Source of the DNA: Bacillota bacterium
GTDB lineage: Bacteria; Bacillota; Clostridia; Peptostreptococcales; Anaerovoracaceae
Direction: 5' to 3'
Assembly (NCBI GenBank): GCA_019420305.1
Contig: JAHZHL010000037.1
Location: forward strand, 21,564-85,563
Length of the DNA stretch: 64,000 nucleotides
The stretch's first letter is position 1; each line of letters begins with the position of its first letter. The position numbers and the translations under genes are program-made. The notes under the pieces are model-generated. The model saw only the letters and a list, made by a program, of their open reading frames with translations. It did not search any database and was not told the origin of the DNA. This document shows positions 38,066 to 46,836 of this stretch, in pieces.

Positions 38066-39499
38066 CTAAAGCTGATTATGTTCTTCGATCAGCTGGTTCT
38101 TCATCTGCCAAAGTTCAGGAGAAAGATCCACATAATAAGTCTGTGGATTTTCAAACCGCAGCGTTTCTGCCCACAAGGTCGCTACCTGCTCTTTACAGTA
38201 ATCCTTAATTTCTTCAATCGAAGGCTTTTTGTAAACGCATACACCCTTTTTAAAAATTGGTTCCCGCAGATTTTTGGCGTAGAAATTATATAATTTCTTT
38301 CTTTTCCATACTGCCCGCGGATCAAAAATTTCATATCCGTCCCCTTCCGGCGCCGGTTCTCCGTCAAGTGTAATCACATCCGCGATTGCCTTGTTCGTAT
38401 CTTTGTCAAACAGGCGATACAAGGTTTTAAATCCGGGATTTGTAATCTTTTCGACATTTTCGCTGATCTTGATCTTAGGGATCATCTCTCCGTCCTGCTC
38501 CAGTGCTGACAGCTTGTACACACCGCCGAACACAGGCTCGGATTTCGATGTAATCAGTCTCTCTCCGACGCCGAACGAATCAATGCACGCTCCCTCAACG
38601 ATGATGTCCTGAATAATATATTCATCCAGCGAGTTGGATACAACAATTTTACAATCCTTATGTCCCGCTTCATCCAGCATTTCGCGCGCCTTTTTCGTCA
38701 GATACGCGACATCCCCGCTGTCAATGCGGATTCCTTTATTCTTCGGCTGCAATTCATCAAAGACCCGGATTGCGGCAGGCACTCCGGATTTCAGCACATT
38801 ATAGGTATCCACCAGAAGCGTGCAGCCATCCGGATAGATTTCTGCGTACTTGCGGAAGGCTTCGTATTCATTCGGATACATCTGAACCCAGCTGTGCGCC
38901 ATTGTGCCGAGGGCTGCCACTCCATAGTCCCGATCCGCAATCGCGCATGCCGTGCCGGAACAGCCGCCGATATAGGCTGCCCGCGCCCCATATACAGCAC
39001 CGGACGCTCCATGGGCGCGCCTGGTTCCAAACTCCATGACCGGTCTGCCTCCCGCGGCCCTCACAATCCGGTTTGCCTTCGTCGCGATCAGACTCTGATG
39101 GTTCACCTGGAGCAGAATCATGGTCTCCACAAACTGCGCCTGAATAACCGGGCCTCTTACCGTCACAATCGGTTCCCCCGGAAAAATTGGAGTTCCTTCC
39201 GGAACTGCCCAGACGTCGCATTCAAAATGAAAATTCCTCAGATAATCCAGAAATTCACTGCTGAAAATTTTCTTTCCTTCCAGATATTCAATATCCTCTT
39301 CTGAAAATTCCAGATTATCCAAGTAATTTATAACCTGCTCCAGCCCCGCCATAATCGCGTAACCGCCTCCATCGGGCACCTGCCGGAAAAACATGTCAAA
39401 ATACGCGATATCTCCAGCCATATCCGATTCAAAATACCCGTTCGCCATGGTCAGCTCATAAAAATCTGTAAGCATGGTCAGGTTCAGCTTCTCAATCAT
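38066..39499 (-). CDS. pncB: Nicotinate phosphoribosyltransferase
   Basis: The 477-aa protein begins LTMLTDFYELTMANGYFESD and has RPVMEFGTRRAHGASGAVYG, with the catalytic-loop His, VDTYNVLKSGVP and GIRIDSGDVAYLTKKAR for phosphate and PRPP binding. It makes nicotinate mononucleotide in NAD salvage. It overlaps the transporter gene by one base. Confidence 0.95.
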   Translation of the reverse strand: MIEKLNLTMLTDFYELTMANGYFESDMAGDIAYFDMFFRQVPDGGGYAIMAGLEQVINYLDNLEFSEEDIEYLEGKKIFSSEFLDYLRNFHFECDVWAVPEGTPIFPGEPIVTVRGPVIQAQFVETMILLQVNHQSLIATKANRIVRAAGGRPVMEFGTRRAHGASGAVYGARAAYIGGCSGTACAIADRDYGVAALGTMAHSWVQMYPNEYEAFRKYAEIYPDGCTLLVDTYNVLKSGVPAAIRVFDELQPKNKGIRIDSGDVAYLTKKAREMLDEAGHKDCKIVVSNSLDEYIIQDIIVEGACIDSFGVGERLITSKSEPVFGGVYKLSALEQDGEMIPKIKISENVEKITNPGFKTLYRLFDKDTNKAIADVITLDGEPAPEGDGYEIFDPRAVWKRKKLYNFYAKNLREPIFKKGVCVYKKPSIEEIKDYCKEQVATLWAETLRFENPQTYYVDLSPELWQMKNQLIEEHNQL

Positions 39500-40440
39500 C
39501 AGGATAATTCCTCCATTTTACCTTTCTCTTTAATAACAACACATGCCGCCGCGACAATAACGGCTCCCCCCACAAGCTGCAGTCCGGAGATCGTCTCGTT
39601 CAAAAGAACCCATCCGAAAAAGGTGCTTGTGATCGGCAGGAAGTTCGAAAATAACGCGGTGGAAGTGGGACCGATCACATGAAGCGATCGAACCGTCGTT
39701 AAAAAACCCAGTCCCGCGCTGAACATTCCGAGATATATTATACCACCGATCATATCCGGTGTAAAAGCCTCAAGAGGCGGCATTGTATGTATTGCGTAAG
39801 GCAGCGTGAGAAGCGCTGTGCAAATCAGCTGCGTGCAGGTCAGCGTAACGCTGCTGTACTTCTCATGAAGGGAAGCGGTCAGGAAGTTATATGCGTTCCA
39901 GGAAAACACGGCTCCGAAGGCAAGCAGATATCCGATAATCCTCCCCTGCATCAGCTGCTCAAAATCGACGCCGATAACCAGAACCACGCCGAAAATGCAG
40001 ACTGCTACCCCGATCACCATGAGTTTTGTTACCCGGCGTTTGAAAAGAACCTTTTCAATAATAATTGAAAGCGCCGGTACAAACGCCAGAATAATGGTCA
40101 CCAGAGAAACCGGGATATAGTCCATCGCTGTATATTCACAGAAAAAGTACAGAATTTCCCCGCAGATCGAACATAAAATAAACAGCGGAATGTCTTTTTT
40201 CCTTATCACACTTTTCCTGTCTGTTTTCAGTTTAATGCAGAGAATCAGTATCATACCGACCGTATATTTAAAAAACAAAAGCCCCAGAGGCGGCAGGATG
40301 GTCAGCACGTGTTTTGCCACCACGTAATCAAATCCCCACACAATGACCAAGCCGGACATTAAAAGATACGTATACAGTTTTGCCCGGTTCCGGCTTTCTT
40401 TCTCGCACTCTTCAATATTTATCTGTCTTTCCTCGCTCAT
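39499..40440 (-). CDS. EamA/DMT-family transporter
   Basis: The 313-aa protein has ten predicted membrane spans in two EamA repeats (first repeat from about 25: YLLMSGLVIVWGFDYVVAKH; second from about 165: IGYLLAFGAVFSWNAYNFLT). The gene is translationally coupled to pncB, so a role in transport of a nicotinate-like precursor is possible but inferred. Confidence 0.9.
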   Translation of the reverse strand: MSEERQINIEECEKESRNRAKLYTYLLMSGLVIVWGFDYVVAKHVLTILPPLGLLFFKYTVGMILILCIKLKTDRKSVIRKKDIPLFILCSICGEILYFFCEYTAMDYIPVSLVTIILAFVPALSIIIEKVLFKRRVTKLMVIGVAVCIFGVVLVIGVDFEQLMQGRIIGYLLAFGAVFSWNAYNFLTASLHEKYSSVTLTCTQLICTALLTLPYAIHTMPPLEAFTPDMIGGIIYLGMFSAGLGFLTTVRSLHVIGPTSTALFSNFLPITSTFFGWVLLNETISGLQLVGGAVIVAAACVVIKEKGKMEELS

Positions 40441-40569
40441 AACTCACCTGTCCAAATGCTCTCTATTCTCCATTGTAATGCGATACACCCGCTGTTGTAA
40501 AGCATTAAATAATTTTCTTCAGTTAGGCAGCAACCTTCATTTCCTTATCTTTCTCCGAAATGGCCCGTT

Positions 40570-43413
40570 TTAGCGGTTAAATAAAATTTTCTTCAGAAAC
40601 TCCCCGGTATAGGATCCTTCCACTTCCGCGACTTCTTCCGGCGTTCCTTCCGCCACAATCTGCCCGCCCCGGAATCCTCCGTCCGGACCCAGATCGATAA
40701 TGTGATCCGCCCGTTTGATCACGTCCAGATTATGTTCAATGACGACCACTGTATTCCCCGCGTCCACCAGAGTATCCAGCACCTGCAGCAGCTTGTCCAC
40801 ATCGGCGAAATGCAGACCTGTTGTCGGCTCATCCAGAATATAAAGAGTCTTCCCCGTACTCCGCTTGGAAAGTTCGGACGCCAGCTTGATTCTCTGGGCC
40901 TCTCCGCCGGAAAGCTGGGTGGAAGGCTGCCCCAGTTTGATATATCCCAGTCCTACCTGTTCCAGCGTTTCCAGCTGTCTCGCGATGGATGGGATATTCC
41001 GGAAAAACTCCAGAGCTTCGGAAACGTTCATATCCAGAACGTCGAAAATGCTTTTGCCCTTGTACTTGACTTCCAGCGTTTCCCGGTTATATCGTTTTCC
41101 TTTGCAGACTTCACAGGGAACATACACATCCGGCAGGAAGTGCATTTCAATCTTAATGATTCCGTCGCCGCTGCACGCCTCGCAGCGCCCGCCTTTTACA
41201 TTAAAACTGAAGCGGCCCTTTTCGTAGCCCCGAAGCTTTGCTTCCGGCGTCTGAGCGAAAAGATCCCGGATTCCGGTAAACACTCCCGTATAAGTAGCCG
41301 GATTGGATCGGGGTGTCCTGCCGATAGGCGACTGGTTAATGTCGATCACTTTGTCGATGTGTTCAATACCCAGGATTTTTTTGTGGACTCCCGGTCTCTC
41401 TTTCAGTCCATTGGTAATGGAAGCCACACCTTTGTACAGAATTTCGTTGACCAGGCTGCTTTTTCCGGATCCGGACACTCCTGTGACGCAGACCAGCTTA
41501 CCTAAGGGAATATCGACATTAATCTTCTTAAGGTTGTTTTCCGCGGCCCCTTTAATCTGCAGCTTCAGACCGTTTCCTTCCCGCCTTTTTTTCGGAATCT
41601 CAATCTTCTTTTTGCCGCTCAGGTACTGGCCGGTCAGAGAACGTTCACATTTCTTTATTTCTTCAGCTGTTCCTTCCGCTACCAGCTCACCGCCGTGAAT
41701 CCCCGCTCCCGGCCCGATATCGATGATATGATCCGCGGCGTACATGGTATCCTCATCGTGCTCCACGACAATAAGGGTATTTCCGATGTCGGTCAAATGG
41801 CGCAGGGTTGCCAGCAGTTTTTCATTATCTTTCTGATGAAGTCCGATGCTGGGTTCGTCCAGGATATACAGAACTCCCACCAGGCTGGATCCGATCTGAG
41901 TCGCCAGGCGGATCCTCTGGGATTCGCCTCCTGACAGAGTCCCCGATGAACGGGAAAGAGTCAGGTAATCCAGCCCCACGTCAATCAGGAACTGCAGTCT
42001 CGCCTTAATCTCCTTGAGAATCTGATTGGCGATCATCGCTTCCTTTTCCGAAAGCTTCAGCTTATCCACGAATTCCAGCGCTTCCCGCACGGAAAGATCG
42101 CAAAGCTGGGCAATATTTTTATCTCCTACCGTCACTGCCAGAATTTCAGGGCGCAGACGCTTTCCTCCGCAGCTTTCGCAGGGCGTCACCGTCATGTATT
42201 TGCGCATCCGCTCTTTGATAAAGTCGGAATTGGTTTCCCGGTAACGCCGTTCCAGGTTGTTGATGATCCCTTCAAAGGGATGATCCCGATAAGACTCCGA
42301 CCCGTTGCTTCTGCTCTTGTAGTAGTATTTGAGATGCCGTTTTCCGGTTCCGTAAAGCAATTCCTTTTTGAATTTTTTCGGCAGATCTTTGTAAGGCGTA
42401 TGGATATCCACACCGTGGTACTCCGCCAGCGCGTCAATCAGCTGACGGTAAAATCCCGAAAACTCCATGGACGCGAAAATCGCTGACAGACACCCTTCCG
42501 GAATGCTCTTTTCCTGATCCGTAATAATCAGATCCGGATCAATTCGTTCGTTGAATCCCAATCCGTTACAGTCCGGGCATGCTCCAAATGGATTATTGAA
42601 GGAAAACATGCGGGGTTCCAGTTCCGCGACGCTGACTCCATGCTCCGGGCAGGCCAGGCTGGTGCTGAAAATCCGGTCGTATTCCTGATCCCCCTGTTTT
42701 ATATGCGCCACTACCAGACCGTCTCCATGGGAGATCGCCAGTTCGCATGCTTCCGCCAGGCGGCTCTCCGCTCCTTCCTTGACAATAATCCGGTCCACAA
42801 CAATTTCAATAATATGCTTCTGCTGTTTTTCCAGCTTGACTTCCTCTTCATTGATAAGCACCATTTCTCCGTCAATCCGCGCTCTGGTAAAGCCTTCTTT
42901 GCGGATACGCTCAAGGATCTTTTCATGCTCCCCTTTCCTCTGGCGCACCACCGGAGCCAGGACGGTAAGCCTGGTTCCCTCTCCCAGAGACATGAGGATA
43001 TCTACGATCTGATCCACAGACTGGCTGGAAATCTCCTTTCCGCAGACCGGACAGTGAGGCACGCCGATCCTGGCGTACATCAGACGCAGATAATCATAGA
43101 TCTCAGTCACCGTTCCCACTGTGGAACGCGGATTTTTGCTGGTGGTCTTCTGGTCGATGGAAATAGCCGGCGAAAGCCCTTCAATATACTCCACGTCCGG
43201 TTTTTCCATCTGTCCCAGGAACTGTCTCGCGTAAGCGGACAGGCTTTCTACATATCTGCGCTGTCCCTCCGCGTAAATGGTGTCAAAGGCCAGGGACGAT
43301 TTCCCTGATCCGGAAAGTCCGGTCAGCACCACCATCTTGTCCCGCGGCACAGTCACATCTATGTGTTTCAGATTGTTTTCATTTGCTCCCTTGATATAAA
43401 TATCTTTTGCCAT
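40570..43413 (-). CDS. uvrA: Excinuclease ABC subunit UvrA
   Basis: The 947-aa protein carries two ABC ATPase units: Walker A GLSGSGKSSLAFDT (about 32) and GVSGSGKSSLVNEI (about 640), signatures LSGGESQRI and LSGGEAQRIKLA, and zinc fingers with CPEHGVSVAELE/CPDCNG and CEACSGDG/CEVCKGKR. It recognises DNA lesions and loads UvrB. It follows uvrB by 16 bases. Confidence 0.98.
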   Translation of the reverse strand: MAKDIYIKGANENNLKHIDVTVPRDKMVVLTGLSGSGKSSLAFDTIYAEGQRRYVESLSAYARQFLGQMEKPDVEYIEGLSPAISIDQKTTSKNPRSTVGTVTEIYDYLRLMYARIGVPHCPVCGKEISSQSVDQIVDILMSLGEGTRLTVLAPVVRQRKGEHEKILERIRKEGFTRARIDGEMVLINEEEVKLEKQQKHIIEIVVDRIIVKEGAESRLAEACELAISHGDGLVVAHIKQGDQEYDRIFSTSLACPEHGVSVAELEPRMFSFNNPFGACPDCNGLGFNERIDPDLIITDQEKSIPEGCLSAIFASMEFSGFYRQLIDALAEYHGVDIHTPYKDLPKKFKKELLYGTGKRHLKYYYKSRSNGSESYRDHPFEGIINNLERRYRETNSDFIKERMRKYMTVTPCESCGGKRLRPEILAVTVGDKNIAQLCDLSVREALEFVDKLKLSEKEAMIANQILKEIKARLQFLIDVGLDYLTLSRSSGTLSGGESQRIRLATQIGSSLVGVLYILDEPSIGLHQKDNEKLLATLRHLTDIGNTLIVVEHDEDTMYAADHIIDIGPGAGIHGGELVAEGTAEEIKKCERSLTGQYLSGKKKIEIPKKRREGNGLKLQIKGAAENNLKKINVDIPLGKLVCVTGVSGSGKSSLVNEILYKGVASITNGLKERPGVHKKILGIEHIDKVIDINQSPIGRTPRSNPATYTGVFTGIRDLFAQTPEAKLRGYEKGRFSFNVKGGRCEACSGDGIIKIEMHFLPDVYVPCEVCKGKRYNRETLEVKYKGKSIFDVLDMNVSEALEFFRNIPSIARQLETLEQVGLGYIKLGQPSTQLSGGEAQRIKLASELSKRSTGKTLYILDEPTTGLHFADVDKLLQVLDTLVDAGNTVVVIEHNLDVIKRADHIIDLGPDGGFRGGQIVAEGTPEEVAEVEGSYTGEFLKKILFNR

Positions 43414-43429
43414 CTCTTCCCCTCATTTG

Positions 43430-45412
43430 CTATAACTTTACTTTGTATTCGAAAATCTGGTCGCGAAGCATCGCCGCCCGTTCAAACTGCAGATCGGCCG
43501 CCGCCTGCTTCATTTCTTTTTCCAGTTTCTTTACATATTCTTTCAGTTCTTTCTTAGTCAGTTCCAGAGGGCTCTTGCCCTTGTACTGCTCTTCATCGTC
43601 CGCGGCTTTGGTCGCCTCAATCACATCACGAACGGACTTTTTAATGGTTTTCGGCGTAATGCCATGCTCTTTATTGTAAGCGTCCTGAATCTTTCTTCTC
43701 CGCTCTGTTTCCTCAACGGAAACCTTCATGGCCGGACTGATGCTGTCGGCATACATGATAACCCGCCCCTCCGCGTGACGGGCCGCCCGTCCGATGGTCT
43801 GAATCAGAGAAGTTTCCGTCCGCAGGAAGCCTTCCTTATCCGCGTCCAGTATGGCTACCAGCGAGACTTCCGGAATATCAAGTCCCTCTCTCAGCAGGTT
43901 GATTCCCACTAACACATCGAACACATCCATCCGCAGATCCCGCAGAATTTCCATTCTCTCTAATGTATCTACCTCAGAATGAAGATATCGAACACGAATT
44001 CCCGCATTTTTTAAATAATCCGTAAGACTTTCCGCCATTTTTTTGGTCAGCGTTGTTACCAGGACTTTTTCTCCCTTTTCCGTAGTCTTGTTGATTTCCC
44101 CGATCAGATGGTCAATCTGTCCCTCGCTCTTCTGGATTTCGATCTTCGGATCCAGAAGTCCGGTAGGCCGAATAATCTGTTCCGCCGTAATGCCTCCGCT
44201 CTGCTCCCGCTCATAGGGTCCCGGCGTGGCGCTGACGTAAATGCACTGATGGGCCAGCTGCTGAAATTCTTCAAACTTCAGCGGACGGTTGTCCAGAGCC
44301 GACGGCAGACGGAATCCGTATTCCACCAGTGAGCTTTTCCTGGATCGGTCTCCCGCGTACATGGCACGAAGCTGGGGCAGCATCACGTGGGATTCGTCGA
44401 TGAGAATCAAAAAATCATCCGGGAAATAATCGATCAGGGTGTAAGGCCGGGTTCCCGCAGGCAGACCGTTCAGATGCCTGGAGTAATTTTCAATTCCCTT
44501 ACAGCTTCCGATTTCCCGCAGCATTTCAATATCATAACGGGTCCGCTGCTCAATGCGCTGGGCTTCCAGCAGCTTTCCCCGATCTTTGAACCACTGAATC
44601 CGCTCAGTCAGTTCATCGGTAATGGTCAGAGCCGCCCGTTCAATGTTTTCCTTGGTTGTCACATAATGGGACGCCGGGTACACCGCCACATGGTTTCTCA
44701 GGCCGATGATTTCTCCGGTTACCGGATTGATCTCCTTGATGCTCTCCACTTCATCCCCAAACAGCTCGATCCGCACAGCGCTTTCGGCTCCCGCCGGATA
44801 AATGTCGATGATGTCGCCCCGCACCCGGAACGTGCCTCTCGTAAATCCCATATCGTTTCTGGTGTACTGGATGTCCACCAGCTTACGCAGAATATCCTGC
44901 CGGTCTTTTTCCATACCCGGACGCAGGGACAGAACCTGGTTTTCATAGTCCACCGGACTTCCCAGTCCGTAGATGCAGGAAACGCTGGCTACGATAATTA
45001 CGTCGGTTCGTTCCGACAGAGCCGCTGTAGCCGAGTGGCGCAGTTTTTCGATCTCTTCGTTGATGTCGGAATCCTTTTCAATGTAGGTGTCCGTGGATGG
45101 AACGTAGGCTTCCGGCTGATAATAGTCGTAGTAGGAGACAAAATACTCCACCGCGTTGTCCGGAAAAAATTCCTTGAACTCCCCGTGAAGCTGGGCCGCC
45201 AGAGTCTTGTTGTGGCTGATCACCAGGGTTGGTTTCTGAACCTTTTCTATAATATTGGCCATCGTAAAGGTCTTCCCCGAACCGGTGACGCCCATTAAGG
45301 TCTGATGCGGCTTTCCTTCCAGCACGCCCTTTGCCAGTGTTTCAATGGCCTGGGGCTGATCCCCCATGGGCGCGAATTCCGATGCTATTTTAAAAAGACG
45401 TTCTTCTCTCAA
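43430..45412 (-). CDS. uvrB: Excinuclease ABC subunit UvrB
   Basis: Motifs: Walker A MGVTGSGKTFTMA, beta-hairpin YYDYYQPEAYVPSTDTYIEK, DESHVMLPQLRAMYAGD, helicase motifs V/VI and a C-terminal UVR domain (LEKEMKQAAADLQFERAAML). I choose TTG at 45412 because AGGAGG lies 8 nt upstream and the 660-aa product fits the family; the in-frame ATG at 45448 lies in the -10 element. It works with UvrA/UvrC in nucleotide excision repair. Confidence 0.97.
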   Translation of the reverse strand: MREERLFKIASEFAPMGDQPQAIETLAKGVLEGKPHQTLMGVTGSGKTFTMANIIEKVQKPTLVISHNKTLAAQLHGEFKEFFPDNAVEYFVSYYDYYQPEAYVPSTDTYIEKDSDINEEIEKLRHSATAALSERTDVIIVASVSCIYGLGSPVDYENQVLSLRPGMEKDRQDILRKLVDIQYTRNDMGFTRGTFRVRGDIIDIYPAGAESAVRIELFGDEVESIKEINPVTGEIIGLRNHVAVYPASHYVTTKENIERAALTITDELTERIQWFKDRGKLLEAQRIEQRTRYDIEMLREIGSCKGIENYSRHLNGLPAGTRPYTLIDYFPDDFLILIDESHVMLPQLRAMYAGDRSRKSSLVEYGFRLPSALDNRPLKFEEFQQLAHQCIYVSATPGPYEREQSGGITAEQIIRPTGLLDPKIEIQKSEGQIDHLIGEINKTTEKGEKVLVTTLTKKMAESLTDYLKNAGIRVRYLHSEVDTLERMEILRDLRMDVFDVLVGINLLREGLDIPEVSLVAILDADKEGFLRTETSLIQTIGRAARHAEGRVIMYADSISPAMKVSVEETERRRKIQDAYNKEHGITPKTIKKSVRDVIEATKAADDEEQYKGKSPLELTKKELKEYVKKLEKEMKQAAADLQFERAAMLRDQIFEYKVKL

Positions 45413-45444
45413 TTGCGAGTCCTCCTGTCTTGTAAATGCCGTTT

Positions 45445-45497
45445 CCATTCTAGCACAAAAAAATTAAAAAGTACACAACAAAAAGGAACGTTTGTTC
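45445..45497 (-). promoter_or_regulatory. uvrB promoter with LexA (SOS) box
   Basis: GAACGTTTGTTC at 45486-45497 is a perfect match to the Gram-positive LexA box GAAC-N4-GTTC. A -10 TAGAAT lies at 45445-45450. Confidence 0.9.
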
Positions 45498-45567
45498 TGT
45501 ACTTTTCATTTAACTGTGAAGAGATGGAATCGGCAGAAATTCTGCCACTGCGTCTTTATCCGAACGA

Positions 45568-46806
45568 CTAACCAAATATCTGATAACTCACAATCTCCTG
45601 TTCCAGCTTTACATTTCTTTCCAACATATATTCCACGGTCTGCTTGTATTGCTCTTTTTCAGCGAGTTTCTTAAGTCTTCTTCTATCCTGTGCCGTCAAT
45701 TCCTGCAAACAGTCAGCATACTGCGGATCTGTTAGCTCTTGTTTTGACATATGCCACAATTCAAATACCACTCCTGTCATTCGGCACAGATGTTCATGGA
45801 TATAAAATCCACCTGCGTCAATATCGCCAAAATGACGGAACCTAAGTCTCGGATTATCCTGTTCCACCCGTTTCAAAAAATCTCTCTGTGTGCGGTTTGC
45901 GTAACCACCCAGATAAAAAAACACCGTGTCTTTCTCCGCGCATCTGAAATAAGCAGTTTTATTCTCAACCGTTACAAACTTGTTTGCACACACGCGAATC
46001 TCCTGAATCTCTAAAAGTTCATCCGCTCCAAACTCGATCCCGCCCGGAAATAAGCTGAGGTCGATTTCCTTTCCGCGTTTTTTCAGCACAACCTCGCCCT
46101 TGATGCGAAAACACGGCTGCTCGGAATAAATATGATATTCCTCCAAAATTTCATTCAGCATTTCGTCCGGTCCACAAGGCCGTTTTAAATAGCTTCTCAG
46201 CTTCTTGCAGACAATGTCCGAAGTCTTTTCTTCAAAATATTTGGAAGAACCATAAATCATCTGGGACGCCTCCCGCATATACAGTGGGATTTGGTTGTTC
46301 TCTACAAACACAAGCGCCCGCAGCACATCTTCCGTCTGTCTGTATTGTGCCGGCATGCGGTTTTGTTCTAACTCCACCCTCATCTTTTCGCACACACCAT
46401 CAGCGACCGGGGCTTTTCCCTCGTATTCATCGATTAGGTTCCAGACTGCCTGCATTTTATCTTGTTTTGACTCGTATCCATAATGTACCTTCAGGTAGCG
46501 TTCCACTTCCTCAATCTTCGTATCTTCCAAATAAATCGTATCAATTTCATGACTGAATTTCTGCCCCTTATAGGTTATGAATCCCAGCATTCGACAGGAT
46601 TCCGCAGCCTCATTCAAAGCATCAATTTCTGCAGGATCTCCATCGTTTCGCCGGTAAGCGCAATATAGCTTTTCTGGCTTAATCCCTGTACGTCTGCGGA
46701 TTACATTGGTTCCGCTGTCTTTTTTACTTCTGCGGTAAGCATCCGCTAACTGAGTTAATATTTTTTCCCGGTAAAAATCCAAATGTTCGTTCTGATAGTC
46801 CCCCAT
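45568..46806 (-). CDS. jetD: Wadjet protein JetD (DUF2220 nuclease subunit)
   Basis: The 412-aa protein has the topoisomerase VI/Toprim-like DUF2220 end: FVTVENKTAYF with the conserved Glu, FFYLGGYANRTQRDFLKR, and HFGDIDAGGFYIHEHL with paired Asp residues that bind metal. The N-terminal half (RRTGIKPEKLYCAYRRND) is the arm-like part. JetD cuts DNA once the JetABC motor has identified a small closed circle. It is last in the jet operon, 30 bases after jetC. Confidence 0.92.
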   Translation of the reverse strand: MGDYQNEHLDFYREKILTQLADAYRRSKKDSGTNVIRRRTGIKPEKLYCAYRRNDGDPAEIDALNEAAESCRMLGFITYKGQKFSHEIDTIYLEDTKIEEVERYLKVHYGYESKQDKMQAVWNLIDEYEGKAPVADGVCEKMRVELEQNRMPAQYRQTEDVLRALVFVENNQIPLYMREASQMIYGSSKYFEEKTSDIVCKKLRSYLKRPCGPDEMLNEILEEYHIYSEQPCFRIKGEVVLKKRGKEIDLSLFPGGIEFGADELLEIQEIRVCANKFVTVENKTAYFRCAEKDTVFFYLGGYANRTQRDFLKRVEQDNPRLRFRHFGDIDAGGFYIHEHLCRMTGVVFELWHMSKQELTDPQYADCLQELTAQDRRRLKKLAEKEQYKQTVEYMLERNVKLEQEIVSYQIFG

Positions 46807-46836
46807 AGGCGTACACCATCCTCTACTTCTATATGT

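Noticed and set aside
44387..45298. Long plus-strand frame opposite uvrB
   Set aside because: uvrB is certain on the other strand; the frame has no family pattern.
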